From: an uncultured Bacteroidales bacterium
Lineage (GTDB): Bacteria; Bacteroidota; Bacteroidia; Bacteroidales; Paludibacteraceae
Assembly (NCBI GenBank): GCA_902798965.1
Contig: CADBYS010000004.1
Span: 1 to 64,000, forward strand
Direction: 5' to 3'
Length of the DNA: 64,000 bases
Shown here: positions 8,583 to 17,879 of the stretch, in pieces
Position numbering within the stretch: position 1 is the first letter of the stretch
Layout of the letters: each line of letters begins with the position of its first letter
Notes under the pieces: generated by a model
Database searches by the model: none
Told to the model about the DNA's origin: nothing
The model's input: only the letters and a program-made list of their open reading frames with translations
Translations under genes and position numbers: made by a program

Positions 8583-8624
8583 TCGATAGTCAAAAGTCGA
8601 AAGTCGAAAGTCGAAAGTCGAAAG
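8582..8624. repeat. GTCGAAA word array after the operon
   Basis: Six 7-bp words of the GTCGAAA family begin at the last base of the TAG stop codon (8580-8582) and run towards the terminator. They belong to the same family as 4116-4145 and the cinA insert. Confidence 0.8.
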
Positions 8625-8634
8625 CAATAGATAA

Positions 8635-8664
8635 AAATAGCCCGGGCGGATGCTCGGGCTATTT
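8635..8664. terminator. Bidirectional intrinsic terminator
   Basis: A perfect 10-bp stem (AAATAGCCCG / CGGGCTATTT) closes the space between the convergent five-gene operon (ends 8582) and the SusCD locus (ends 8700). A-runs and T-runs on both sides suit termination in both directions. Confidence 0.85.
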
Positions 8665-8699
8665 GTTGGCTATGATTAGCCGTGTAGTATTAGTTCGGA

Positions 8700-10055
8700 T
8701 TAACGAACCTGTGTACCCTGGATGTTGTAGAGCTTGTTGTCGCGAACGATGTACATAACACCGTCAACCATTACCTTCTTAGCCTCAACGGTGAGAACAA
8801 CGTCCTCAATGCCGTCAGCTGTGGTCCAACGAGCAACCGCAGGATCGCTGAAGTCAAGCTCAATCCACTTGCACGGGGTGCCCTTATAAGTGTCATCGCT
8901 CCAGAGTTCGCCGAATACGAGCTGATTGTCAGCAATCTTAGCCCACTCATCGTTCTCGGCATTGTAGAGTTCCAACTCTACATCCCATGAACCTGCACCA
9001 CGGAACTTGAAGAACTGATTTGCCTTAGCCTCGAGCTCAACGAAGTGCCAACCGGTATTCAGGAGCTCCATAGCTGTACCAGCCCAACCGTCGAAACCAC
9101 CGATGATCTCAACAGCCTCCGGACGATTCTCAACAGGGAGATTAACAGCAAATACTACATGCTCAGCAGGAGTCTCATCGCAACGAGCCCACTGGAGCGT
9201 ATCAACGCGGAGATCCCATACGATGTTGGGATTCTCGTGAGTCAGTTGGTTGTCACCATCCTCACCCGGGATACGAACCCAAGCGCCGTCAACGAGCATC
9301 TGCATATAGGAATCATCGTTCCAACCCGGATCAACTTCCATCTCACCTGAATCGTTCAGCTTACCGCTAACGATCTGATACGGAGTACCCTCAGCAGCCT
9401 TGAACGAAATCTCGTATGTCGGCACGCCACCATACTCAACAGTCTTAGCAGAGCTGTACTGCATCTGTTGGAAGGTCCAACCGTTCATACCACCTACGAT
9501 AAACGGAACAACGTAGCCACCGCAACCGTTGCTGACAACGGTAACGTTGTAGTTGTGATAAATAGCTGTACACGGATTCTGCTTCCATGCGTCAACAGTG
9601 TATACGTTCGGAGCGTCGGTTCCATAGTGCTTGAGGTCGATCTCACCTGCATAAGCACCTTGAACAACCTGAACACCACCGCGGATAGCGGTAGCAGCAC
9701 CAACCTGGTACTCCCAATTGAAGTTGCCGTCAACGTCGAGCATAATCGGCTTAGCGCAAATGCCATCAGCCTCACTCGGCTCAGCTTCGGGCTCAAAGGA
9801 AGCAACATACCAGCCATCATAACCCTCAACAGCCTCGAAGGGTACGCAGTTAGCAACAGTGCTGCTCCATTCGTTGAACGAACCGGTAATTACCATGTCG
9901 TTGCAAGCCATGTCAGCCGGAACGAAGATACATACGCAGACATTGCCCTGATCGTAGTAATCTGCGAGAACTGCATCAGAAGGAACAACGTCTTTCGATG
10001 CGAACGAGCATACGCTAATCAGCGCAGCTGCCAAAATTGCATAAAATTTACGCAT
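8700..10055 (-). CDS. Secreted glycan-binding protein with three starch-binding-like repeats
   Basis: The 451-residue protein has a signal peptide (about 1-19). Three modules each contain a G-(S/G)-(F/M)-(N/D)-(E/G)-W signature: ITGSFNEWSS near residue 58, VGGMNGWTF near 190 and IGGFDGWAG near 315. Such motifs are typical of CBM20/26/48-like starch-binding and SusE/F-type domains. The C-terminus (VMVDGVMYIVRDNKLYN then GTQVR) is the tail shared with other secreted proteins here. Position directly after susD makes a surface glycan-binding role likely, and the permease at the head of the locus agrees with alpha-glucans, but no sugar specificity can be proven by reading. Confidence 0.75.
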   Translation of the reverse strand: MRKFYAILAAALISVCSFASKDVVPSDAVLADYYDQGNVCVCIFVPADMACNDMVITGSFNEWSSTVANCVPFEAVEGYDGWYVASFEPEAEPSEADGICAKPIMLDVDGNFNWEYQVGAATAIRGGVQVVQGAYAGEIDLKHYGTDAPNVYTVDAWKQNPCTAIYHNYNVTVVSNGCGGYVVPFIVGGMNGWTFQQMQYSSAKTVEYGGVPTYEISFKAAEGTPYQIVSGKLNDSGEMEVDPGWNDDSYMQMLVDGAWVRIPGEDGDNQLTHENPNIVWDLRVDTLQWARCDETPAEHVVFAVNLPVENRPEAVEIIGGFDGWAGTAMELLNTGWHFVELEAKANQFFKFRGAGSWDVELELYNAENDEWAKIADNQLVFGELWSDDTYKGTPCKWIELDFSDPAVARWTTADGIEDVVLTVEAKKVMVDGVMYIVRDNKLYNIQGTQVR

Positions 10056-10104
10056 AATTTTGATTGTTTTTAGTTAATAAATAATGTTAATTGGTTGTTT
10101 TTTA

Positions 10105-10190
10105 TTTTCGATAAATCGAGTTTTCGATATTTCGATATGTCGATATTTCGAGTTTTCGAGTTTTCGATATTTCGAGTTTTCGATATTTAT
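10105..10190. repeat. TCGAAA-type word array between susD and the glycan-binding gene
   Basis: About ten words of 8 to 9 bp, alternating TTTTCGAG and ATTTCGAT forms, fill most of the 141-bp gap. On the coding (minus) strand they read as TCGAAA repeats, related to the GTCGAAA family elsewhere. Confidence 0.85.
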
Positions 10191-10196
10191 CTTCAA

Positions 10197-11963
10197 TTAG
10201 TAAACATATCCGTCGCCACCTTCAGCAGCATAGGCATTGTTGGCATCACCCTCTACGTCGGTTTTGAAGTTCGGGTTGGAGCGCTTGTCCTCGGAGGGAA
10301 CAGGGAACCAGTTCATGTACTCAGGCGTGCCGGTTACGAAGAACGGACTGTTCTCTGCGGGTGCCATATCGTTCTTGCCCATACGTCCTTCCCAGTGATA
10401 ACGATACTGGTCAGACGAAGGACCGAAGAAACGACCGAAGCGCACGAGATCGATACGACGACGACCCTCGTAGTAGAACTCACGGCTCCACTCGTCAAGC
10501 AGCGTTGTTTCGTCGAGCGACGGCAGCGGGTCGGCAGCAGCACGAGCACGGATCACATTGTTGATTATAGCGAGAGCTCCGGCTTTGTCGCCCTTGCGGA
10601 ACAGAGCCTCAGCCTGAATCATATACGCCTCAGCCATACGGAGCATGGGGATATCGGTGTCAGGCCACGAGGGGTTCTGACGCGGTGACAACTCCGGCAG
10701 TGCAGCCGACGAATAAACGCCGGTGAACTTGCAACCTGCCCAGCAGTCGAACATATACTTCGTGTCACCCAGATCCTGATTACCCTTGATGGTGAACTTA
10801 TAACCGGTATTCACACTGTCGGAGCAGAGGATTGCACGATCATCGCCCAGATAGGAGCGCATCTCATACTCGTTGTGAATCATATCTTTCGCAGTCTCAC
10901 GGTCGATACCGGCAGGCTTGAGGAACTTATCCACCAAGGTAGGCGAAGTACGCATGGAGTGCCATTCAGCCTCGATACCCCAAGCAATCATACCTTTCAG
11001 GCGGTTGGCACCGATAAGCATCATAGAGGTAGCGTAGCTCTGAGCATACAAGCCATCCTGATAGAGTTGGAACAACGACTCCTTCATCACTTCCGAGCGG
11101 TTATTATCGCCCATGAAGAGCTGCTGATACGGCGTATAAACGAAACCGGAGTCAGTAACGATCTTCATGTCCTGGTTAACCAGACTGTGCTGCGGGTTGT
11201 CGTTGATGAGAGCCGTTGCAGCGTTGTAAGCCTTATCCCAGGTACTGTTAGCCTTCCAAGCACTGTTGTACTTGTTATATACATCAGCATTAAGGTACAC
11301 GCGTGCGAGAAGCAGTTGTGCGGCAGCTTTACCTACGCGGTAAGGCTGTACGCGCTGTGCGGGCAGTTCGTTGGTCAAGTCTTCCAATTCAGCCACAAGC
11401 CACTCGTAGATCTTATGACGGGGCAGGAAGTGCGGGAACTCGTTGGACTCTTCGGTAATGAGCGGTGCATAGAGGTACATATCCATGAGGTAGAAGATAT
11501 GGAAAGCACGGATCCAGCGCACCTCAGCCAAACGGTACTTATCCTCCTGCGTTTCGGACGAAGCGTACTTGAGGTAGTGATTGCAATACTTGATATTGAG
11601 GTTCAGACGCGTATAGATGGCACGGATCATGGTATTGGTACCTGTCCAGTTGGTTTGGCACATCTCCTTGGACTCGGCATCATTCCATATCCACCAAGCC
11701 TCGTCGGTGGTCAGCTCGTTGCAATACCAGATAGTACGGTAGAAGCCGGAAGTACCTGCATCAATATCCTCAACATCGGAGTTCTCGCCCGGACCTGACT
11801 GTCCGATCATAGCCATACAGGAATAGCATTTGGTGAACATTCGATCCTGGTTGAAGGAGGTCGAAGAGTTGGGGTCGATCGGCTGTGTATTCAGATCCTG
11901 TACGCACGAAGCCATACCAAAGGCGATACAAGCCAACGCCATATATTTCACGAAACGTTTCAT
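10197..11963 (-). CDS. SusD/RagB family outer-membrane lipoprotein
   Basis: The 588 residues begin with a lipoprotein signal whose lipobox is GMASC (Cys20). The sequence has the family layout: an N-terminal SusD-like domain with helical TPR-type segments (RWIRAFHIFYLMDMYLYAPLI near 170) and a C-terminal region with RMAEAYMIQAEALFRKGD and the EFYYEGRRRIDLVRFGRF motif typical of SusD proteins. It should cap the SusC pore and bind glycan at the cell surface. It lies 47 bp after susC on the same strand and is surely co-transcribed. Family identity is secure; the ligand is not. Confidence 0.93.
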   Translation of the reverse strand: MKRFVKYMALACIAFGMASCVQDLNTQPIDPNSSTSFNQDRMFTKCYSCMAMIGQSGPGENSDVEDIDAGTSGFYRTIWYCNELTTDEAWWIWNDAESKEMCQTNWTGTNTMIRAIYTRLNLNIKYCNHYLKYASSETQEDKYRLAEVRWIRAFHIFYLMDMYLYAPLITEESNEFPHFLPRHKIYEWLVAELEDLTNELPAQRVQPYRVGKAAAQLLLARVYLNADVYNKYNSAWKANSTWDKAYNAATALINDNPQHSLVNQDMKIVTDSGFVYTPYQQLFMGDNNRSEVMKESLFQLYQDGLYAQSYATSMMLIGANRLKGMIAWGIEAEWHSMRTSPTLVDKFLKPAGIDRETAKDMIHNEYEMRSYLGDDRAILCSDSVNTGYKFTIKGNQDLGDTKYMFDCWAGCKFTGVYSSAALPELSPRQNPSWPDTDIPMLRMAEAYMIQAEALFRKGDKAGALAIINNVIRARAAADPLPSLDETTLLDEWSREFYYEGRRRIDLVRFGRFFGPSSDQYRYHWEGRMGKNDMAPAENSPFFVTGTPEYMNWFPVPSEDKRSNPNFKTDVEGDANNAYAAEGGDGYVY

Positions 11964-12010
11964 ATTATTTACAATTTATTCATTTACAATTTACCATTTA
12001 TTTTAGCCAT
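11964..12010. repeat. ATTTACAATTTA word array between susC and susD
   Basis: The 47-bp junction consists of variants of ATTTACAATTTA. On the minus strand this reads AAATTGTAAATGAAT. The same kind of word precedes gyrA at 46663-46701. Confidence 0.7.
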
Positions 12011-15000
12011 TTAGAACTGCAGGTTGATACCGAGTACGGTGGTCATCGAACGCGGGTAGATGGAGTTGTCCACGCCACCGAGACCTACCTCAGGATCCAG
12101 ACCCGAGTACTTGGTAATTACGAACGGGTTGGAAACGGTGCAGAAGGCACGACCTGACAGTTTGTCCTTACTGAACGAGTAACCCAGTGTGATGTTGTCA
12201 CAGCGCAGGAACGAAGCGTTCTCCAGGAAGCGGTCGGTGATACTGTACTCTGCATTACCGATGATGCTCTTACCTTCAGCATCCCAGATCTGCATGTTAT
12301 AGCCGTCAACATAGTAGGTATTGAATACATCAACCGGCAGGTTCTTGTAATATCCGTCGCGAGCGAGGTTGCCGGCAGGTACGTTCTGCAGACGCGAAGC
12401 AACCACATTGTTGAATACATAGTTGCCGATGTTGGCGCGGAAGCTGATACCGAGGTCGAAGTTGTAGAACTGGAACTTGGTCTGGAAGCCCATCATAACC
12501 GGAGCTACAGGACTGTTCTTGAACACCTTATCCAACTCATCGATACTGCCGTCACCGTTCTGGTCGATGATATACCAGTATTGCGAGCCGTCGTCACGGA
12601 AGTTCTTGCGTGCCTCGTAGATATAGAACGTGTTGGTAGCGTAACCGATAGCATACTTGGTAATAGACTTACCGCTCAAGCCGTCGCCTGCGTAACCGCT
12701 ACCGTCGATCATGGTCTCTTCGCCGTTGATCTTGGTGATCTTGTTCTGGTTCCAGGTTACGTTGTAGCCCAGATCCCATTTGAACTTCTTGCCGTAGTCG
12801 AGAATCACGCCATTGATTGCGAACTCAAGACCTTGGTTCTGCAGCGAACCGATGTTCGACATCACGCGCTTACGGAAGTTGGTACCCATAGCCACATTGA
12901 CGTTGTTGAGCAGGTCGGTAGTGTTACGCAAGTAATAGTCGATAGATCCCGATACACGGTTATTGAGGAACGAGAAGTCGATACCTGCATTGTAGGTCGT
13001 TGTCTTCTCCCACGTCAGGTTCGGGTTGAACGCATTGGGGCGGTCGGAGATATACAGGGTATTGCCATCAGCGTCTTTCACTACAGCTACGACGTTGGCA
13101 TCATTATCCTCGGTAGCTACGTTGTCGCCACCAACCGGATAGTACGACGTGTGACCTGTAGTCTGGCTGTAGGTAGGCATGTACGAGTAGTCGCCGATAC
13201 CGTCCTGCTGACCGGTGATACCGTAACCGAGACGAAGCTTGAGGTCGTCGATCTCGTTAACATCCTTCAGGAAGCTCTCCTTGATCTTCCAACCCAGAGC
13301 AACGGAGGGGAATACGCCCCAACGATGATCTTTCGAGAAACGGCTGGAACCGTCGCCACGAAGCGTTGCGGTAACCATCACCTGATTCCATCCAATCCAG
13401 TTCAAACGGCCGAAGAACGATACCAGGTAGTTCTCGCCCTTACCCTCACCGAAGTTAGCGTAAGCGGGCTGACCGCGCTTGGTAGGATCGGCATTGGTCA
13501 TAGGATAGATACCTGCACCCTGGCTCAGGTACTCGTTGTAGAAGTGTTGCCACTCGTAACCTGCCATGATATCGAAGTGCTGACCGGCTTCCTCCCAGTC
13601 GTGACCGTACTGTGCGTAGCAGTTGAACTGGAGGTTATATTTCATCTTCTGCGAGAAACCGTTCCAACCGGTGTAGTGGCTGGCGGTTCCCAACATATTG
13701 TTGACATTCACCTGCTTACCGAACGAATAGTCGGCACCGAAGTTAGCATGGAGAACAAGATCTTCAAAGTTATGAACCTTATAAGTTGCCTCGAGGTTAC
13801 CAACGAACTGTCCGGCATTGGCGGTGTTGGACTGATGTTTGAGCATAGCCATCGGGTTAGCCGTGGAGCGGAGACTGTACATCCAATAAGGATCATCGTA
13901 CGGACCTGTTGCATTGGATGATGTGCCGAGCGGCTGGAAGAAGCCGTCCCAGTGCTCATCCAACTCTTCTTTGGTCAGATAGTACTGCACACCGTTCGTC
14001 TCACCGGCAAGAATAGGATCACCGGCGATATTACGCAAGTCACCGTTGGAATAGATCGGTTGCGTCGGGTCCTTATCCAGATATGCTCCGGAGATTCCGG
14101 GTTCGTAACTGTTGTAGATATACATACCCTTGGCGTTGAAGTTGAACATCAAATGGTTGTCCAGGAACGAGGGGCTGAGGTTGATAGCACCCGTTACACG
14201 TTGCATTTGCGAGTTCTTAACCGAACCGTTGTTGAGCGTATAACCGAAGGATGCACGATACGGCATATCCACAACACTGTTCTTGACACCACCGGTCAAC
14301 GATACGTTGTGGTCGGTAGAGATAGCAGTACGATAGATCTGCTTGAACCAGTCCACATTATCGTTCATCAGGTAATAGTTGGACTTGGCCGACTGTCCGG
14401 CACCGGTAGCATAGGCGCGCAGCTCGTCGCCTGTGAGCACATCCAGGTGCTTGAGCACGTTACCGAAGCTGACGTTGCCGTCGTACGACACTTTCAGCTT
14501 CTGACCGGATTTACCTTTCTTGGTCGTGATAAGGATTACACCGTTGGATGCACGCGAACCGTAGATAGCGGTAGCGGAAGCGTCCTTGAGGACGGTGAAG
14601 GTCTCGATATCGGCAGGGTTAACGAGCGACAGAGGGTTCGACACACCCTGAATACCATTGTTATCCATAGCCAGACCATCGATAACGATGAGCGGGTCGT
14701 TGGATGCGTTGAGTGACGAACCACCACGAATACGGATAGAAGCGCCACCACCCGGGGTACCACCGTCGGTGGTGATATTCACACCGGCGATCTTACCCTG
14801 GATCATATCCTGGGCGTTGGTCTGCAGACCCTTGTTCATCTCGTCGGGTTTGATGGCGGTTACGGAACCTGTTGCGTCGTTCTTCTTAACAACACCGTAA
14901 CCAACGACTACGACCTCCTCCAGGAGCTCGGAATCCTCGCTCAGCTTAACGAACATCTTCGGCTCAGCATTTAATTCCTGAGTCTTGTAACCCATATAGG

Positions 15001-15235
15001 AAATAGCCAGTTTGGCACCTACTTGTACACTCAAGTTGAAGTTACCGTCGAAATCGGTAATCGTACCGTTAGTCGTACCTACCTCAAGGATGGATGCGCC
15101 GATGATCGGCTCATCGTTTGTTGCGTCAATAACCGTTCCGTTGACCGATATCTGTGCAAAGGCGGCAACAGATCCCAACATCAACAACAGAGTGAGGGAT
15201 AATGTACGAAACATATTATAGTTACTCTTTTTCAT
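12011..15235 (-). CDS. SusC/RagA family TonB-dependent transporter
   Basis: The 1074 residues comprise a signal peptide (about 1-27), a carboxypeptidase-regulatory-like domain (about 30-105, with DEPIIGASILEVGTTNG), a plug domain (about 110-235) with the SusC signature KDASATAIYGSRASNGVI, and a long beta-barrel ending in the aromatic residue of LGINLQF. This is the pore partner of SusD for TonB-driven glycan import. Length and order of domains are normal for the family. The gene sits 34 bp after a lipoprotein gene. There is no anti-sigma or FecR-type regulator beside it, so I cannot say how it is controlled. Confidence 0.95.
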   Translation of the reverse strand: MKKSNYNMFRTLSLTLLLMLGSVAAFAQISVNGTVIDATNDEPIIGASILEVGTTNGTITDFDGNFNLSVQVGAKLAISYMGYKTQELNAEPKMFVKLSEDSELLEEVVVVGYGVVKKNDATGSVTAIKPDEMNKGLQTNAQDMIQGKIAGVNITTDGGTPGGGASIRIRGGSSLNASNDPLIVIDGLAMDNNGIQGVSNPLSLVNPADIETFTVLKDASATAIYGSRASNGVILITTKKGKSGQKLKVSYDGNVSFGNVLKHLDVLTGDELRAYATGAGQSAKSNYYLMNDNVDWFKQIYRTAISTDHNVSLTGGVKNSVVDMPYRASFGYTLNNGSVKNSQMQRVTGAINLSPSFLDNHLMFNFNAKGMYIYNSYEPGISGAYLDKDPTQPIYSNGDLRNIAGDPILAGETNGVQYYLTKEELDEHWDGFFQPLGTSSNATGPYDDPYWMYSLRSTANPMAMLKHQSNTANAGQFVGNLEATYKVHNFEDLVLHANFGADYSFGKQVNVNNMLGTASHYTGWNGFSQKMKYNLQFNCYAQYGHDWEEAGQHFDIMAGYEWQHFYNEYLSQGAGIYPMTNADPTKRGQPAYANFGEGKGENYLVSFFGRLNWIGWNQVMVTATLRGDGSSRFSKDHRWGVFPSVALGWKIKESFLKDVNEIDDLKLRLGYGITGQQDGIGDYSYMPTYSQTTGHTSYYPVGGDNVATEDNDANVVAVVKDADGNTLYISDRPNAFNPNLTWEKTTTYNAGIDFSFLNNRVSGSIDYYLRNTTDLLNNVNVAMGTNFRKRVMSNIGSLQNQGLEFAINGVILDYGKKFKWDLGYNVTWNQNKITKINGEETMIDGSGYAGDGLSGKSITKYAIGYATNTFYIYEARKNFRDDGSQYWYIIDQNGDGSIDELDKVFKNSPVAPVMMGFQTKFQFYNFDLGISFRANIGNYVFNNVVASRLQNVPAGNLARDGYYKNLPVDVFNTYYVDGYNMQIWDAEGKSIIGNAEYSITDRFLENASFLRCDNITLGYSFSKDKLSGRAFCTVSNPFVITKYSGLDPEVGLGGVDNSIYPRSMTTVLGINLQF

Positions 15236-15269
15236 TGTTGCAATGCTTTATGATAATTGATTTAAAAGG

Positions 15270-16220
15270 TTAAGGATTCACGTCGGGCGTGAACGTCAAG
15301 CCGCCGAGCAGGAACTCAGCCGCCTTGCCGGTATCATCCGTTTTGTATTTGGAGATGTTGAGTCGTTCTCCTTGCACACCGGAAGTCACACTGACCAAAT
15401 CAATCATAAACTTAGCGTCGGACGAAACAGTTGAGAAGAACCATTTATAGTCATACTCTCTAACAATCGAGCTGACAACCGTTTTCTCTTTGGTTGCGCG
15501 ATTGTACGTTGAGCGCTCGCTTATACTATAGTAATGACCTGTGGTAGCCTTGGTGGAAGCGTCTTGCTTGAACTCAAGTTTGAACAAGCACGTTGTGTCG
15601 GCACTAATGGTATCCATCTTACCGCTGAAGATCTTGATGGTATCAACAACCTCTCCCTTGCCGGGTATAAAACGCGTACGAATGGAGTCACGGAAGATAC
15701 TATCCATCACAAATTCGCCGGCGAACTCACCTTTCCACTTGGTATTGGGGAGCGTAGCAATCGTCTTCTCCCATTTCTCAACGCGAGCGGAATTGTCAAG
15801 TCCTTCGCCACCGATGACATGACCTTCAGGAGTGATAAAGGCATTTCCCTTATACAACAAGGTATAAGACGGAGCCGATTTCGGGAACACATGCAGTGTG
15901 AACGTAGTGTTCTGATCCTGCCACTCACCGTACTCATAGGTCAGGGTATCCACCGACTTGGGGGTGCTAACGCCATTACCAAAAGCGATAGTACGATAAA
16001 TCAAACGATTATCTTTCACACCACCCGGAAAGTCATACTCCTCGATCGTGAGTACCTCGCCATTCAACAGTTCCAGGCTACGCGGAGACTTGTGCAGACT
16101 CTCCTTAACGAGATCTGTGCTTACCTCCGTCACGCTTGGCGACGACTTGGTGTTGCAAGAGGTGAAAGCAAACGCTGCTATCGCCATCGCGAATACACTT
16201 AGTAAAAATTTGTTTTTCAT
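15270..16220 (-). CDS. Lipoprotein of unknown function in the SusCD locus
   Basis: The 316-residue product has a lipobox FTSC (Cys22). The mature protein is rich in beta-strands and acidic residues, with repeated Thr/Asp/Lys-rich stretches; I do not recognise the family. Placement between the MFS permease and susC on the same strand, with 34 bp to susC and 78 bp from the permease, argues that it belongs to the same transcription unit. It could be a surface glycan-binding protein, but there is no motif to prove it. Confidence 0.65.
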   Translation of the reverse strand: MKNKFLLSVFAMAIAAFAFTSCNTKSSPSVTEVSTDLVKESLHKSPRSLELLNGEVLTIEEYDFPGGVKDNRLIYRTIAFGNGVSTPKSVDTLTYEYGEWQDQNTTFTLHVFPKSAPSYTLLYKGNAFITPEGHVIGGEGLDNSARVEKWEKTIATLPNTKWKGEFAGEFVMDSIFRDSIRTRFIPGKGEVVDTIKIFSGKMDTISADTTCLFKLEFKQDASTKATTGHYYSISERSTYNRATKEKTVVSSIVREYDYKWFFSTVSSDAKFMIDLVSVTSGVQGERLNISKYKTDDTGKAAEFLLGGLTFTPDVNP

Positions 16221-16298
16221 AAATTAGGATTATTTTGTTTTATTTTTGTTTGCAATTTGATCGACCAAGATGGGTCGATGGCTTAAGGCATGCGGGCG

Positions 16299-17648
16299 TT
16301 AATCCTCCTCCTTCTCTCTGATCATGAAGACGGATGCGGCACCCAGCAACAGCAGCACACCGGCTACTACGAGCATACCTGACTGCTCATGCGAGCAAAC
16401 GCTCTTCAGCAGCAAACCTCCGCACAGTGCAGCGCAGATCTGCGGCACACATATCGTGCAGTTGAACAGACCCAGGTAGTACCCCATGTTTCCACCCTTG
16501 ATGGCGTTGGTCACGATGGTGAACGGCAGTGCGAGCATAGCAGCCCAGGCAGCACCGATCAGAGCGTAACTGAGCCACAGCACGTATTGGTTCGTAACGA
16601 AGAATACCGAGATGAAGCCAATAGCGCCTACTACCAGCGAGATGGCGTATGCACCCTTGTTGCCGAACCAGTGCTCGAGCTTAGGCAGAATAGCAGCCCA
16701 CAGGAGCGAACCTACAGCCTGCACGCAGAACACTACTCCAACCCAGTTGCCTGCATCCTGGAAGGCAGCATCCTTGGCATCTATGCCGTCCCAACCGAAG
16801 CAGTTGGAGGCAATAGCGCCGTTGGAATACGTCCACATGTACATGAATGCCGACCAGCAGAAGAACTGCACCAGACCTACCGTCCAGAATGCTGACGGAG
16901 CATCCTTGAGCAGATCGATGAAGCCTTTGTCACCCTCATCCTCCTCTTTCGCGCTATTGTCTATGCCGTGGAACTTGGCATACTCCTCCGGATTGAGCTC
17001 CTTAACCGTAGCGAAGGTATAGAGCGAGCACAGGATCAGGATGGCTGCGCCTGCATAGAACGACCACTTAACCGAATCGGGAATAACGCCTTCGGGAGCG
17101 GTGTTGGCTATACCGATCCATGTGAAGAAGATCGGGAAGAGGTAACCCACCACCGAACCGGCGTTACAGAGAGCCGACTGGATGGCATAGGCGGTACCTT
17201 TCTGCTCCTCGTTAACCATATCGCCTACCATCATCTTGAACGGCTGCATGGCTATATTAATAGATGTATCCAGGAACATAAGGCTGAACAGACCGAACCA
17301 CATGGCGGCGTTCAGTCCCAGGAAAGCCGACTGCGCAAACGTGAAATTACCGGCGTTAGGCAACAGCAACATCACAGCCACGGCAATCAGCGCACCTACC
17401 AGCAGGTACGGCTTGCGGCGACCAAGACGATTCCAGGTCTTGTCAGAGTACTTACCTACCAGCGGCTGAACGATCATACCCATCAGCGGCGGGAGGATCC
17501 AGAAGAAACTCAGGGTGTGAGGGTCGGCACCCAACGTAGCAAAGATACGAGAGATGTTGGCTGACTGCAGTGCGTAAGCAATCTGCACACCAAAGAAACC
17601 GAAGCTGAGATTAAACAGCTCACCAAACGAACGATTCGATTTATCCAT
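16299..17648 (-). CDS. MFS sugar permease (SLC45 / maltose-type)
   Basis: The 449 residues form about 12 membrane segments. The loop after the second helix reads KTWNRLGRRKPYLLVG, the RRKPY form of the MFS loop motif found in glycoside permeases of the SLC45/sucrose-maltose group. The N-terminus (SFGELFNLSFGFFGVQIAYALQ) is also typical. I infer inner-membrane uptake of a disaccharide or small oligosaccharide delivered by SusCD. It is the first gene of the locus, with a good promoter about 100 bp upstream. Confidence 0.85.
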   Translation of the reverse strand: MDKSNRSFGELFNLSFGFFGVQIAYALQSANISRIFATLGADPHTLSFFWILPPLMGMIVQPLVGKYSDKTWNRLGRRKPYLLVGALIAVAVMLLLPNAGNFTFAQSAFLGLNAAMWFGLFSLMFLDTSINIAMQPFKMMVGDMVNEEQKGTAYAIQSALCNAGSVVGYLFPIFFTWIGIANTAPEGVIPDSVKWSFYAGAAILILCSLYTFATVKELNPEEYAKFHGIDNSAKEEDEGDKGFIDLLKDAPSAFWTVGLVQFFCWSAFMYMWTYSNGAIASNCFGWDGIDAKDAAFQDAGNWVGVVFCVQAVGSLLWAAILPKLEHWFGNKGAYAISLVVGAIGFISVFFVTNQYVLWLSYALIGAAWAAMLALPFTIVTNAIKGGNMGYYLGLFNCTICVPQICAALCGGLLLKSVCSHEQSGMLVVAGVLLLLGAASVFMIREKEED

Positions 17649-17747
17649 ATTATATATATATATTATTGTACGCGTTTATGCAACGAATCTAACCACTCAG
17701 GCACGATTCGAAAGGTTTCGGAATATTATGATTCCCCAAAAACCGCA

Positions 17748-17779
17748 CAAAGTTAATAAAATTTTTTTGAATATGCAAG
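17748..17779 (-). promoter_or_regulatory. Promoter of the sugar permease-SusCD locus
   Basis: On the minus strand CTTG (17779-17776), 20 bp, TAACTTTG (17755-17748). It points into the permease gene and lies downstream of the terminator at 17831-17860. Confidence 0.7.
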
Positions 17780-17830
17780 AACTTTGTGTATTTTTTTTTC
17801 AAAATTGTGCATTTTTTACGATTTTAGCAC

Positions 17831-17860
17831 AAAAAATGCCCCAAACGAGGGGCAATTTTT
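17831..17860 (-). terminator. Terminator of the beta-CASP hydrolase gene
   Basis: A stem TGCCCC / GGGGCA with loop AAACGA is flanked by A-rich and T-rich runs. On the minus strand it ends in a T run shortly after the stop codon at 17880. Confidence 0.8.
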
Positions 17861-17879
17861 AATTTTTTGACCAAAATCG

